Shown here: positions 19,777-28,313 of the stretch, in pieces | Layout: every line of letters starts with the position of its first letter | Numbering within the stretch: position 1 is the first letter of the stretch | Position numbers and translations under genes: made by a program | Notes under the pieces: model-generated | What the model saw: only the letters and a program-made list of their open reading frames with translations | Databases searched by the model: none | Told to the model about the DNA's origin: nothing | Assembly: GCA_030849805.1 (NCBI GenBank) | Contig: JASANZ010002174.1 | Location: 1 to 62,605, forward strand | Direction of reading: 5' to 3' | DNA: 62,605 nucleotides | From: Sergeia podlipaevii | Taxonomy: Eukaryota > Euglenozoa > Kinetoplastea > Trypanosomatida > Trypanosomatidae

Positions 19777-20961
19777 CTAGTCAAAGATGGGCCTTCCCTC
19801 ACGCAGATCATCCTTGAGCTCGCTGAATTGCTCAAAGTTGACCTTGTTATCACGCCCGTATTTTTCTATGAGCCTCTTTGCCTTTTCCTCAGTTTGGGCG
19901 ATCCCCAGCTCCGCGAGGATCTGCTCAAACTCTCGTAATTCTATATATCCACTTTCATTATTGTCCCAGCGCTGAAACATTGCGTAGTCCGCCTTATCGG
20001 TTGTGTCTCCGTCCAGAAAAAGCAGTGGGAACATACCCAGAAAGAGGCCTATCATGATACCAACCGTGCCACCCAAGTGTCCAGCGAAAAAGACGCGTCG
20101 GTCCTTCATCTGGTCCTCGGTAAGCACGGGGGTGTCAAAGTTAAGGCGTTCTACGGCCTTCTCGATGAGACCGTGCAGCTGCATTCCCAGCAGGCCTGAA
20201 CACACGTTTCCCATTGCCGCTGACGCAAGTACCGAGCAGTTTAGATAAAATCCAAGCGTGCCGTCGATAGCATCGCCAGCAAGAATCATGATGGCATTGT
20301 CAAGAAAGCCAAATCCAACAAAAGGCAGCGCCGCCTCAAGCGCAATCAAAAAGAGTGCAGGGACAGGCACGCGAGCGTTACTTGCAATTTCGTTTGCCAG
20401 AGATCCAGCGACTGCCGTTGCGGGTGTGGGAGAGACGGCATTCGTGGCCACAGCGGCAGTCTTGGTCTTGGCTTGCTCACTCTTCTTCTTCTGCTCCTCC
20501 TGCTTGCGCTTCAACGCGTTTTCAAACCAGTGGTCAAAGTCTTTGGGCGAGATCTGCCTGTCCTTGTCGATACCAGCCTTCTCCACCTCCTGCTGAACAC
20601 TTTCCTTGCCAAACCACTCCATCGCACCACCAGTCACAACGAGACGTCTCCGGTTCTGTGGATCCAAATGGGCAACCATCTCCATGAGAATGCGTGGATC
20701 GTTCTCCATGAGACGAACGATACGCTCCATCTCCTCCGTGGTAACATAGCCCTGCATCTGTGCTTGTGCGCTGTTGTTGCTGCTACTGCTAGGCCCAGAT
20801 CGTGTGGAAGCAGCAGCTGCGCTAGAGGAAGCCGACGAACCTCCACTTGCAGCGTGCGTGGAATAGCTTCGATTGGCGCCATTCCTCACCGAAGGAACCA
20901 GTTGAGACTGGGGAAACCGACGGCCACACGGAATGCGTTTTAAAAAACTACGTGACAACAT
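19777..20961 (-). CDS. TMEM65-family mitochondrial membrane protein fused to EF-hands
   Basis: 394 residues from the ATG at 20961. The N-terminus (MLSRSFLKRIPCGRRF) is basic, hydroxylated and lacks acids, like a mitochondrial targeting peptide. After a Ser/Ala linker, about residues 75-185 hold a helical segment with an EF-hand-like IDKDRQISPKDF. Residues ~195-325 are the TMEM65 domain: PFVGFGFLDNAIMILAGDAID, a Gly/Ala-rich membrane helix AAMGNVCSGLLGMQL, and GHLGGTVGIMIGLFLGMFPLLF. The C-terminus has a canonical EF-hand loop, DNNESGYIELRE, and a degenerate second one (GRDNKVNFEQF). Human TMEM65 is an inner-membrane protein linked in recent work to mitochondrial Na+/Ca2+ efflux; it has no EF-hands. 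The fusion suggests direct Ca2+ control, which is inference. Confidence 0.88.
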   Translation of the reverse strand: MLSRSFLKRIPCGRRFPQSQLVPSVRNGANRSYSTHAASGGSSASSSAAAASTRSGPSSSSNNSAQAQMQGYVTTEEMERIVRLMENDPRILMEMVAHLDPQNRRRLVVTGGAMEWFGKESVQQEVEKAGIDKDRQISPKDFDHWFENALKRKQEEQKKKSEQAKTKTAAVATNAVSPTPATAVAGSLANEIASNARVPVPALFLIALEAALPFVGFGFLDNAIMILAGDAIDGTLGFYLNCSVLASAAMGNVCSGLLGMQLHGLIEKAVERLNFDTPVLTEDQMKDRRVFFAGHLGGTVGIMIGLFLGMFPLLFLDGDTTDKADYAMFQRWDNNESGYIELREFEQILAELGIAQTEEKAKRLIEKYGRDNKVNFEQFSELKDDLREGRPIFD

Positions 20962-21298
20962 TTTTCCTTTCCAATCTGTGCAATGGCAAAACAGTAAAAT
21001 CGGCCGAACACCTGCAACTGCTTCAATGGAAAAGGAAAAGCAAAAGGGAAGAAACAAATTAACGTTTAAAAAAAAAAAATGAAAGGAAGAAAAACATGAC
21101 GGAAATAAAAGTTACAAACAATCCTACCGTGCGTGGTGAAACTCCGAAAATCCGTCAAACGCATTTCAGTAAATTATACAACGTGCATTTAATATAAAGT
21201 TTAAAGATATTAATCGAGGAAAGTCACAAATGAAGCAAAGGCGCTTCAGTTTTTTTTTTTAATGGTTGGGAAATGCCCCACGTGTACACCCATAGACT
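20962..21298. other. Intergenic between Rsa3-like and TMEM65-like genes
   Basis: Holds the TMEM65-like 5' UTR and splice signal plus an A-run at 21068-21079. A T-run at 21250-21260 lies in the presumed 3' UTR of the 68-residue gene. Confidence 0.6.
21021..21058 (-). promoter_or_regulatory. Putative SL trans-splice acceptor of TMEM65-like gene
   Basis: Long pyrimidine tract on the coding strand (complement of about 21028-21058), then ATTGAAG with AG at the complement of 21021-21022, 60 nt before the ATG at 20961. The tract lies inside an apparent N-terminal extension of the frame, so the shorter start is right. Confidence 0.6.
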
Positions 21299-21505
21299 CT
21301 ACTCAAGGGGGTGCGGCACCACAACAGGATGACCCCACACGCCGACGCCCACTTCTATGCATGCAGTGAGGTGTTGCACTGCATCGCTGCTGCCGTCTAA
21401 CTCGTAAAGCTCAACTAATTCATCTGAAAAAGTGTCAGAGAAGAATTGCATGTATTCATCTCGGATGCGCTGCACCTCCGCCGTCGACACAGTTGCTTTT
21501 GACAT
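21299..21505 (-). CDS. 68-residue protein, possible Rsa3-like ribosome-assembly domain
   Basis: Short but credible gene between the tRNA ligase and TMEM65-like genes. The protein reads as one small domain: RIRDEYMQFFSDTFSDELVELYE, then AVQHLTACIEVGVGVWG. This resembles the small Rsa3-type domain of ribosome assembly proteins (an FY..T.EF..DL..L pattern, then a conserved L...L..G near the end); the match is from memory and modest. Support that it is real: ATG at 21505 preceded within 40 nt by a textbook pyrimidine tract and AG, non-repetitive composition, and a position in the middle of a gap with its own spacers. If the assignment holds, it would act in nucleolar large-subunit assembly. Otherwise it is a conserved small protein of unknown role. 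Confidence 0.6.
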   Translation of the reverse strand: MSKATVSTAEVQRIRDEYMQFFSDTFSDELVELYELDGSSDAVQHLTACIEVGVGVWGHPVVVPHPLE

Positions 21506-21541
21506 TGTGAACTAAAACCGAAGGAATAGGAATACGAATCC

Positions 21542-21579
21542 CTAGCAAAAAAAAAAAGAAAGAAAAAGAGAGTGGAAAG
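21542..21579 (-). promoter_or_regulatory. Putative SL trans-splice acceptor of 68-residue gene
   Basis: A pyrimidine tract of over 30 nt on the coding strand (complement of 21546-21579) ends in GCTAG, with AG at the complement of 21542-21543, 36 nt upstream of the ATG at 21505. One of the cleanest sites in the window. Confidence 0.65.
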
Positions 21580-21751
21580 AGTAAAAATATATTGCACACA
21601 ATTGCTTACATTCAGTGGCTACACATGTCAACGCAATACTGCAATATCTAGGAAACTAGTACAAATATATAATAATAATAATAATCAAAGCTGAATGTTT
21701 TAGTTGGTAGGCAATCAAAAGCGCCTGTGCTGTTGCAACAGCCAGGAATTT

Positions 21752-24466
21752 CTACAACTCAACAATAACACCACTCAATTCCAACCGCTCCGTCAGTTGA
21801 AGACGCGCGAAGTTGTGGAACTTGTGCTGGCTGCGTATAACAGTGCCAGCTGCCTTGCTGGCCTCTAAGTCTTTGTTTTTCGCCTCCCATTCCGCAAAGT
21901 GCGCCGCCATGCTACTAGCGTATGATGCAGGAGTGCGGCCCGCGCAGCCAATGGTCAAATGTAGAGGTGCAACAGCATGACCGCTGTCACAGGGCATGTA
22001 TTGCTCCGTCATACCAGCAATTGAAACACAGAAACACACCGCATATCGATCAATGAGCAACTCATGCACCAGGACGCGGACCTGCTGTCCAAGAAAAAAA
22101 CCAGACGACGACCAAAAATCTCCTACGCCGCCAGAACCTGCGGGGGAGTATAACAGCGTGACGTGGGGAATATCAGCGATTGAGTCAAAGCGCTCCGCGA
22201 TGGCTGCCGCAAGCATTTGCTGGTTCATTTCTCGTCCTTGGAGCAACCATCCCCCAAGCCACCGCAGCTGGCCAGATAGCAGCCGCACTGCTAGCTCTGT
22301 GGTTGGGACCCGCCGCCACAGCCATGACATGGCAACCTTCAAAAAGGACTGTGAAGAGGAAGGCTGTGGACTAGCACTGCTTCCCAGGGCACGCAGCAGC
22401 ATGCCGGAGCACAACTCGCGCAACTCTACTATGCTTGCGTCCACCCGTGCCGCCACCACAACAGGGCGGCTCATAATGGTCCGCACTTTCGAACTTCCGG
22501 GAGCAAACAGCCGAGTCTGTGCCGCGGGAAAAAAGGAACTGCCACCGAGCAGCTCCAACACCATCTGCTCTTCACACCGCTGCACCTCTCTAAGAACCGC
22601 GAGAGCATCCAGCACCTTCACCGTACTGCCTGCATCGCAAGGGCGTAGTCCGGCACTTTCCTGAAGAAAGTGTGAGACATCTCGCACCACCTCCTGCACG
22701 GACGTTCTGGTAGCGGCGGTATCGCACACAAAGAGTGGGGCCTCACTAGGAAGCGGAACTGAAAACTTCTTGCTCACCGCGTACAGCGCCTGCTGTGCCT
22801 CAGCAATAGAGTGTACTGTCTCATGACCTGCACGCGCCTCAAGGCGAGACACAAGCAACGAGCGGTCGTTGCACTGCACATGGACAACTGCATACAGACG
22901 CAGGCTGCGAGGCAGGAGCCGCCGCCATGCCTGGCGGGCTCCAAGAGCAGCATTGCATGCGTCGTACACAACTAGCGCGGGGCCTTGGCGCATTGCACAC
23001 AGTCGCACAGATGTCCGTACAAGTGCCTGCACTCTTTCATGGACAAGAAATCGCAGTTTGCGCTGCTGGTGCCGGCTGCTCCCGCTAGAAATGCCACACT
23101 CGCTGGATACGGTGGCAGCAACGGAATCTCTCGAAAGAAGAACGACGGTGCTGTAGGAAGGAGTACCGTTCAGCCCTGCCCCACCCAAGGAGCCAACTAG
23201 CCCTTCAGCTATAGTCGACTTCCCACTGCCGGGAAGTCCACAGAAAAGCACGGCGGCGAGCTCGGGGTTTCCTGTGGCCTCTGCCTCCGTCACGGCCAGC
23301 AGCCGCTTATATGCGGACGCGACGGTGCAGTCTGCCTCACGATGCCGCACGTTACGCCTAGCGTCCAGTGCACTTTCAAACATGTGGCTCGCGGCCTCTA
23401 CACCTGATTTCTCCACGATACCGTGCAGATCCACACCCTCGCTTGCCGCCCACTCTGCAATAACAAGGTGATACAGAAACTGGCGGGCGTGACTATCACC
23501 CAACACACGCGACCGAAGAGACCGCAGTACAATGTACTTGGTGGTCTTCGCCTTGAGGCGCACGGGGGTCACCCAATCTGACACGTGAATACCATATGCC
23601 CCACAGCTACCATTGTTGTAACGTGAAGCTGCATCGCATGAAACCTCTATGACAATCACTAGACCCTCCGCTAACTCAGGACACGCAGAGAGGGCGGCAT
23701 ATTGGGCTTCCCAGCATCTTGTGGATTGCAGCGCTAGAAGTAGATCTTCTCTACTACGTAATAGTACTGCCGGAGCACATGGTAGTCCCCAATGTTCAGC
23801 CAACTTGCTCACTACACGCATGCACACTGCCACTTCCGTCACCTCGCATGTGCGCTGTACAGACAAAAGCACTAACTTGCGGTCAAAACACGCGGTTTCA
23901 AGGACTGGATGAAAAGGATCCTCCGCAAGCGAGATGCATTCGCAGCAAGCAGAGAGTGCCAACTCGTGCAAATCTCGTGCCAGCACGCGCTGCTGCTCCT
24001 CTGTCAACAGTGTAGCCAGCACGCGACTCGCAATATCGACATGCTCACCTTGGAGTGCATGCTTTGTCATCAAACTGAGTGTCTCTCCATCAGCTGAAAA
24101 GAGAGTCACGATAAAACCTGCCATCTTGCGCGTCGCCCACACCGAACACGAGTCCCACAGTCGCGAGTCCTGCATCCATTCTGTGTCTACCTCGTCCAAA
24201 TCAAAAAATTTGTTCACACCACGAACGACGACCGCGCCGCTATTGGCATCCAAAATGAGACTGCGCGCACCGCACGGAAGCCCCTCCACATCCCCCTGTG
24301 AGCCTTCCTTAACAGAGACCGACACACCGAGTGGGGGTGTAGGAATCAATGCAGCCCTCCCTCTGGAGACAAATGCGTGAAGCAATTCCATATTCACATA
24401 CCTGCCGGCATCGCCAGTGGTACCATGCTCATGAGAAAATAGACACTCCTTCAAGAGTGTCTGCAT
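21752..24466 (-). CDS. TRL1: tRNA ligase (Trl1 type): ligase, kinase and cyclic phosphodiesterase
   Basis: 904 residues, three fused activities that heal and seal tRNA halves after intron removal. The N-terminal adenylyltransferase has RGVNKFFDLDEVD upstream of KMAG (candidate nucleophile Lys114) and later LKAKTTKYIV as the motif V lysines (about 304-313). The central polynucleotide kinase has the P-loop GLPGSGKST (about 410-418) and a downstream YDACNA. The C-terminal 2H phosphodiesterase has both His-hydrophobic-Thr motifs, PHVTLLY and LHLTIG. This is the fungal/plant three-domain layout, not the RtcB type used by animals. Trypanosomatids have very few intron-bearing tRNAs (tRNA-Tyr is the known one), so this gene serves a narrow essential task and perhaps other RNA repair. 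ATG at 24466. Confidence 0.88.
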   Translation of the reverse strand: MQTLLKECLFSHEHGTTGDAGRYVNMELLHAFVSRGRAALIPTPPLGVSVSVKEGSQGDVEGLPCGARSLILDANSGAVVVRGVNKFFDLDEVDTEWMQDSRLWDSCSVWATRKMAGFIVTLFSADGETLSLMTKHALQGEHVDIASRVLATLLTEEQQRVLARDLHELALSACCECISLAEDPFHPVLETACFDRKLVLLSVQRTCEVTEVAVCMRVVSKLAEHWGLPCAPAVLLRSREDLLLALQSTRCWEAQYAALSACPELAEGLVIVIEVSCDAASRYNNGSCGAYGIHVSDWVTPVRLKAKTTKYIVLRSLRSRVLGDSHARQFLYHLVIAEWAASEGVDLHGIVEKSGVEAASHMFESALDARRNVRHREADCTVASAYKRLLAVTEAEATGNPELAAVLFCGLPGSGKSTIAEGLVGSLGGAGLNGTPSYSTVVLLSRDSVAATVSSECGISSGSSRHQQRKLRFLVHERVQALVRTSVRLCAMRQGPALVVYDACNAALGARQAWRRLLPRSLRLYAVVHVQCNDRSLLVSRLEARAGHETVHSIAEAQQALYAVSKKFSVPLPSEAPLFVCDTAATRTSVQEVVRDVSHFLQESAGLRPCDAGSTVKVLDALAVLREVQRCEEQMVLELLGGSSFFPAAQTRLFAPGSSKVRTIMSRPVVVAARVDASIVELRELCSGMLLRALGSSASPQPSSSQSFLKVAMSWLWRRVPTTELAVRLLSGQLRWLGGWLLQGREMNQQMLAAAIAERFDSIADIPHVTLLYSPAGSGGVGDFWSSSGFFLGQQVRVLVHELLIDRYAVCFCVSIAGMTEQYMPCDSGHAVAPLHLTIGCAGRTPASYASSMAAHFAEWEAKNKDLEASKAAGTVIRSQHKFHNFARLQLTERLELSGVIVEL

Positions 24467-25308
24467 ACTGTATTCACCTTTTTAACAATGGCAGAAGATT
24501 ATGTCCGTGTGTGTATGTATCAAAGAGTATATATATTTATATGAAGAGTCCAGCGCGCACCATTGATTATACCCATCTACTTGTTCAAAAAATTATCAGC
24601 CTAGTACTCAGCAGAAAAAAAAAAGAAGGTACAATCAAAAAAAAAAAAAACGATTGAAAAGATCACATTCATTGATCGTTTTTTCGCCTCTTGGCGCGCG
24701 CGAAGAAAGCGACTCCATGTGTGCAGACGTGCGGCGCAAAATACACGCGCTTTCTTGTGAAAGAGAAATGCAGCGCAAGATCATCACAAAACAGGGTGCT
24801 GGCGTGTACGCCTTTTTATCTGCTTCAGGATGTTTAATTTTTCTTTACCATTAAACCCGCGCAATGGCTGCTGATACCATCACCACTATTGATCACCACC
24901 ACATCTGCTCAATAAACAATACAAAAAAAGGCGCTAAAGAGACCAAAATAAGAAAAAAAGAGGAGGAGCACAGTGCCACAATCAAACAGCATAAAAGGCA
25001 GATGGCTACTGGCGTATGCCCACACTAAATGCAGCAACACCACGCAAGCAAATAGTCTTCGTACCAATGAGACTACAAAACGCCAAGCACGGGACATGCA
25101 AGAAAGGGGGCAAAAATAGCAGCAAAGATACCGTGGCAATGCACCACGACAAAAAGAAAGAAACCGTAAAGACAATCAGCCCGCCTTCAGTATTGCCCAT
25201 CAAAAGCAATCGACACTATAACTTTGGCTGGTCCTTAAAATTTCATTGCGCTCACTCTCTCCCCTCCCCCCGCTCTCTAAAAAAAAAAGTATGTGTTTCC
25301 GTCCACTC
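24467..25308. other. Intergenic between 180-residue gene and tRNA ligase
   Basis: A-runs at about 24616-24626 and 24637-24651 give pyrimidine tracts for the ligase mRNA; a C/T-rich block at 25251-25277 is purine-rich in the transcript. Two open frames of 67-187 codons here and antisense are low-complexity or shadow frames. No gene seen. Confidence 0.6.
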
Positions 25309-25851
25309 TTACTGTTGCTGGCAGTTTTGTCCAGCGCCAGGGGCGCCCATACCTGCAGCCTTATCCGCCATACCGCTCATCATATTGCCTAGCATGTCAC
25401 CCATGACGTACTGCATGTCCTCCTGGCCAGCGCCAGCCGCCTTCTCGTACTCTACCATGGAAGTCCCAAAAATGACGCTAATCTCCTCCTCAGTGAGACC
25501 TGCCACCTTACCCATGGCGATAATGCCCTCAAAGTTCTTCTGGAGAGCGGCCATGGCCGCCTTCTTGTCAACAGCGTGAAAAGCCAGCTGATACGTTTCT
25601 TCAGCGTCGTTGGCATCAAGCCCAACGACAGTGACATCGCCCTGGAGTGGGGCTTCAGTCATCGCCATCGCGCCAGGGATGAGCACGTTGATCTGATTCT
25701 CCCAGGTGGTGGGAGCGCTCTCCTTCACAAGAGCCATGACGCGATTCGCGGGAATGCCGTTGATCGAGACGATCTCACGCCAGCCCTTCTTTGGGATTTT
25801 CGCCTTGAGCTTGTCGCCCTCCATAGCCACCTCCTCAAAAAGTCTGCCCAT
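25309..25851 (-). CDS. Conserved-looking protein of unknown function, 180 residues
   Basis: Not recognised. The sequence is a normal soluble globular protein for about 145 residues with a strand-rich first half (GDKLKAKIPKKGWREIVSINGIPANRVMALVKE, then GDVTVVGLDANDAEETYQLAFHAVD) followed by helices (KKAAMAALQKNFEGIIAMGKVAGLTEEEISVIFGTSMVEYEKA). The last 35 residues are Met/Gly/Ala-rich with repeated MxxMMxGM spacing and end in CQQQ. No signal peptide, membrane segment or known catalytic motif. Codon and amino-acid composition match neighbouring genes, and the ATG at 25851 is followed by a well-behaved frame, so the gene is real. Confidence 0.8.
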   Translation of the reverse strand: MGRLFEEVAMEGDKLKAKIPKKGWREIVSINGIPANRVMALVKESAPTTWENQINVLIPGAMAMTEAPLQGDVTVVGLDANDAEETYQLAFHAVDKKAAMAALQKNFEGIIAMGKVAGLTEEEISVIFGTSMVEYEKAAGAGQEDMQYVMGDMLGNMMSGMADKAAGMGAPGAGQNCQQQ

Positions 25852-26258
25852 TTTGAATAGATTTTTTTTTTAAAGAAATCAAGTGTGCAATGCGCGTATG
25901 ATGTAGTATATCACTCGACTGGAAAGTATCAGCAGAAGCTATATAAAGAAAAAAAAAATGCTTACTTTGTAAACTTGCGTGTGCAACCCAACAACGAACA
26001 ATGTAGAAGAAGAAGAAAAAGTGTAAATAATGAGAAAAATGTTTGTATACAAAACATTTACTTTCAATGCCGCTATTGAATGCAGGGCATAAAAGCAATT
26101 CATCTAAATCATAGAAAAAGCAAATGCTGCCGACAAAACAAGATGAGTGATCTTTGATTCTATGCACGTATATATATGTAGGGCTAGTTGGTTGATCTAT
26201 AATTGCCCATTCAACGCAAACACAATCTCCACTCCCCGCCATCATTAAACACTTGGAT
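25852..26258. other. Intergenic between ankyrin-like and 180-residue genes
   Basis: A T-run at 25861-25871 lies 10 nt from the start codon; an A-run at about 25950-25959 and A/G-rich DNA at 26005-26040 are candidate pyrimidine tracts. No gene seen. Confidence 0.55.
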
Positions 26259-27836
26259 CTATATGCCAAAAACTGAACTATGCCCGCCAATGGGGACCGG
26301 TGCGGGAGCAGTCGACACAGCCACCGGCATGGGAACTGGAATAGGAATTGGTCCTGCGCCAAGCACCGGCAAAGTGGGTGCGACCGCGGCCACCACCACA
26401 CGGCAAGATTCCTCTTCACTGGCATACAAGGTGGGCAATGGTGGCTCATCCGTTACACTTGGCACGGTAATTGCAGAGAGTTGGGCATGTTGCTCTCCTT
26501 CAGCTGGTTTAAGTTTGCGCCGCTTCCCCATCATTGGCTTTCGAATTGCAAGAACCTGCACGAACGCCTCTGCTGATAAAATGTCCTTCAACGTGGGGCT
26601 TTCCACGTCGAAAGCGCCGCGCGCCAGCAGCAACAACACATTGTCCAACTTTCCTGCCAGCGCGGCAAATTGTAGTGGAGTACCTTTGCTTCCTAGCCCC
26701 AATGTAAAGCTGTCGCCAGTGCGCTTCAATCCCCACTGCCTCCGGCCGTAATGAACATATCCCACGGAGTCTATCACATCCGCATTTGCATACTTATCCA
26801 GGGCAGCAAGAAGCTGTCTGGGCGTGCCACCATACGCAATGGACCATATATTCGTCTTGGACACCTCTAAACGGGTAGTCTCAGCACTGGCTCTCGGTGA
26901 CGAAGAAGAGCCCTGTACTTCCTCAGTGCAGCAAGAATGATGCTTCGCTCGAGGCGACTGGGCTGCGCACTCGATCTTGAGGTAGTTCTTCGCAATCTCC
27001 AGCTGATCTGCCAGAAATTGCGCGCGTCTGCATTCCATTTCTGCTGCCTTGATGTTCTCTTTTTTCTTAACAGGCACACTGATAAGCGGCCGCGTTAAAT
27101 GTGTGCTGCTGTAGCGAGCTCCACCAAACACAACAAAATCAGGCCCGAGGGGAGAAGGCACTGCGGCCATAGCTGCAGCAGCCTCAGCAGCCACGTTCAT
27201 CTCTGCTAGCGGCTTTAGAGCCTTGGGAACTGCCATGAGCCCCAGACAGCCGACTCGTGTTGTGGGTGGTGGTGGTAGGACGCTACTCGCTGGGCATACC
27301 CAAAAACTGTAATCCACTGGCGGTGGCAACAGCTGCAAATGCTGCACCGCAGCTTCTGGTGCGACCTCTGAGGCTGAAGGTACCTTCTCGACGAGGACGT
27401 CTGCCGAAGGTTCAGCTACGACTGGCGCGACGAGAAGCTGTGAAGAGACAACCGGAGGGGGCTGCGGTGCTTGAGTCGTAGCAAGCGATGACACGGGTAG
27501 AGTAACCAAGGACACCCCAAGAGGAATCTGTATGTGAGACAGAGACGACGGCTGAGACTGTGGTGGTGGTAGCGACACCGGAGGAGCAGCAGGCACTGGC
27601 AATGCTACTGGGATGGATGCTGTTTGAGCCCCAAGGAGAGCGGACGACGATGCTCCAAACATTGGCAACGCCACAGGCATAGGGACTGGCACTGGTACGC
27701 TCTGGAATACGGTGGGAGGTGGCACAAGCGGAGTATACGGAGCCGTGCTAGGGATAGGATGCGGAGATGACGCGATAGATACAACTGGGATCCCTCGCGC
27801 CTGTGGAGCCACAGGAACAATTAGGTTCGAGTACAT
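26259..27836 (-). CDS. Pro/Val/Ala-rich protein with ankyrin-like repeats
   Basis: 525 residues, family not recognised. The N-terminal ~190 residues are low-complexity, rich in Pro, Val, Ala and Ser (for example VPVPVPMPVALP, PPVSLPPPQSQPSS). The middle has a globular stretch and a basic helix (KKKENIKAAEMECRRAQFLADQLEIAKNYLK broken across about residues 255-285). Residues ~325-435 look like one to two ankyrin repeats: RQLLAALDKYANADVIDSVG and GTPLQFAALAGKLDNVLLLLARGA. The C-terminal tail returns to the same low-complexity code (IPIPVPMPVAVSTAPAPVPI). Ankyrin repeats imply protein binding; the proline tracts may be docking sites. No signal peptide or membrane segment. ATG at 27836. Confidence 0.8.
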   Translation of the reverse strand: MYSNLIVPVAPQARGIPVVSIASSPHPIPSTAPYTPLVPPPTVFQSVPVPVPMPVALPMFGASSSALLGAQTASIPVALPVPAAPPVSLPPPQSQPSSLSHIQIPLGVSLVTLPVSSLATTQAPQPPPVVSSQLLVAPVVAEPSADVLVEKVPSASEVAPEAAVQHLQLLPPPVDYSFWVCPASSVLPPPPTTRVGCLGLMAVPKALKPLAEMNVAAEAAAAMAAVPSPLGPDFVVFGGARYSSTHLTRPLISVPVKKKENIKAAEMECRRAQFLADQLEIAKNYLKIECAAQSPRAKHHSCCTEEVQGSSSSPRASAETTRLEVSKTNIWSIAYGGTPRQLLAALDKYANADVIDSVGYVHYGRRQWGLKRTGDSFTLGLGSKGTPLQFAALAGKLDNVLLLLARGAFDVESPTLKDILSAEAFVQVLAIRKPMMGKRRKLKPAEGEQHAQLSAITVPSVTDEPPLPTLYASEEESCRVVVAAVAPTLPVLGAGPIPIPVPMPVAVSTAPAPVPIGGHSSVFGI

Positions 27837-28313
27837 TACGCCTTCTTCGACAAAAAAGGATAAAAATGATAGGCTGTGTCAAACAGTAACACACTGAAAC
27901 ACCCACAGCACCCACCGTTATGGTCTGTACTAAAAGCCCAAAACTAAAGTATATGTAATAACAGCAATCAAATTCTATAACCGCGTGCTCGTTCAAAGCA
28001 ACGGCAGCGGCAATATCAATCCAAACCTTACGTGGATTGTCGGCCTAGCAGTAAGCAATTAAGGACAACAGGAGAACAAAAAAAAAGCAGTAAAGGTTAG
28101 AATTAAATTTCTATCACGTGATTAGGGGCAGGGAGTGGATAACGCAATACTGTGGCAGCCTTCTTTCTTGCAAAACCCCATACGGCTCTCTATAATTCAT
28201 ATTAGTAGTAGTAGTAGTAGTATTCGTTGCCTTGGAAAGCAAGCAATATATAAGAAAAAAAAGGAAAACACTTCCAGACTACCACGAGTATAATGTCCAG
28301 CACTTGCCTGTGA
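27837..28313. other. Intergenic between THYN1-like and ankyrin-like genes
   Basis: Contains a TAG triplet repeat and several A-runs (28078-28085, 28256-28262). No coding frame or RNA gene seen. Confidence 0.6.
28203..28221. repeat. (TAG)n triplet microsatellite
   Basis: Six to seven tandem TAG units downstream of the THYN1-like gene, (CTA)n in its transcript 3' UTR. Confidence 0.85.

Noticed and set aside
25016..25579. 187-codon plus-strand frame spanning a spacer and the 180-residue gene
   Set aside because: Its second half is antisense to a real gene and the first is lysine-rich spacer.
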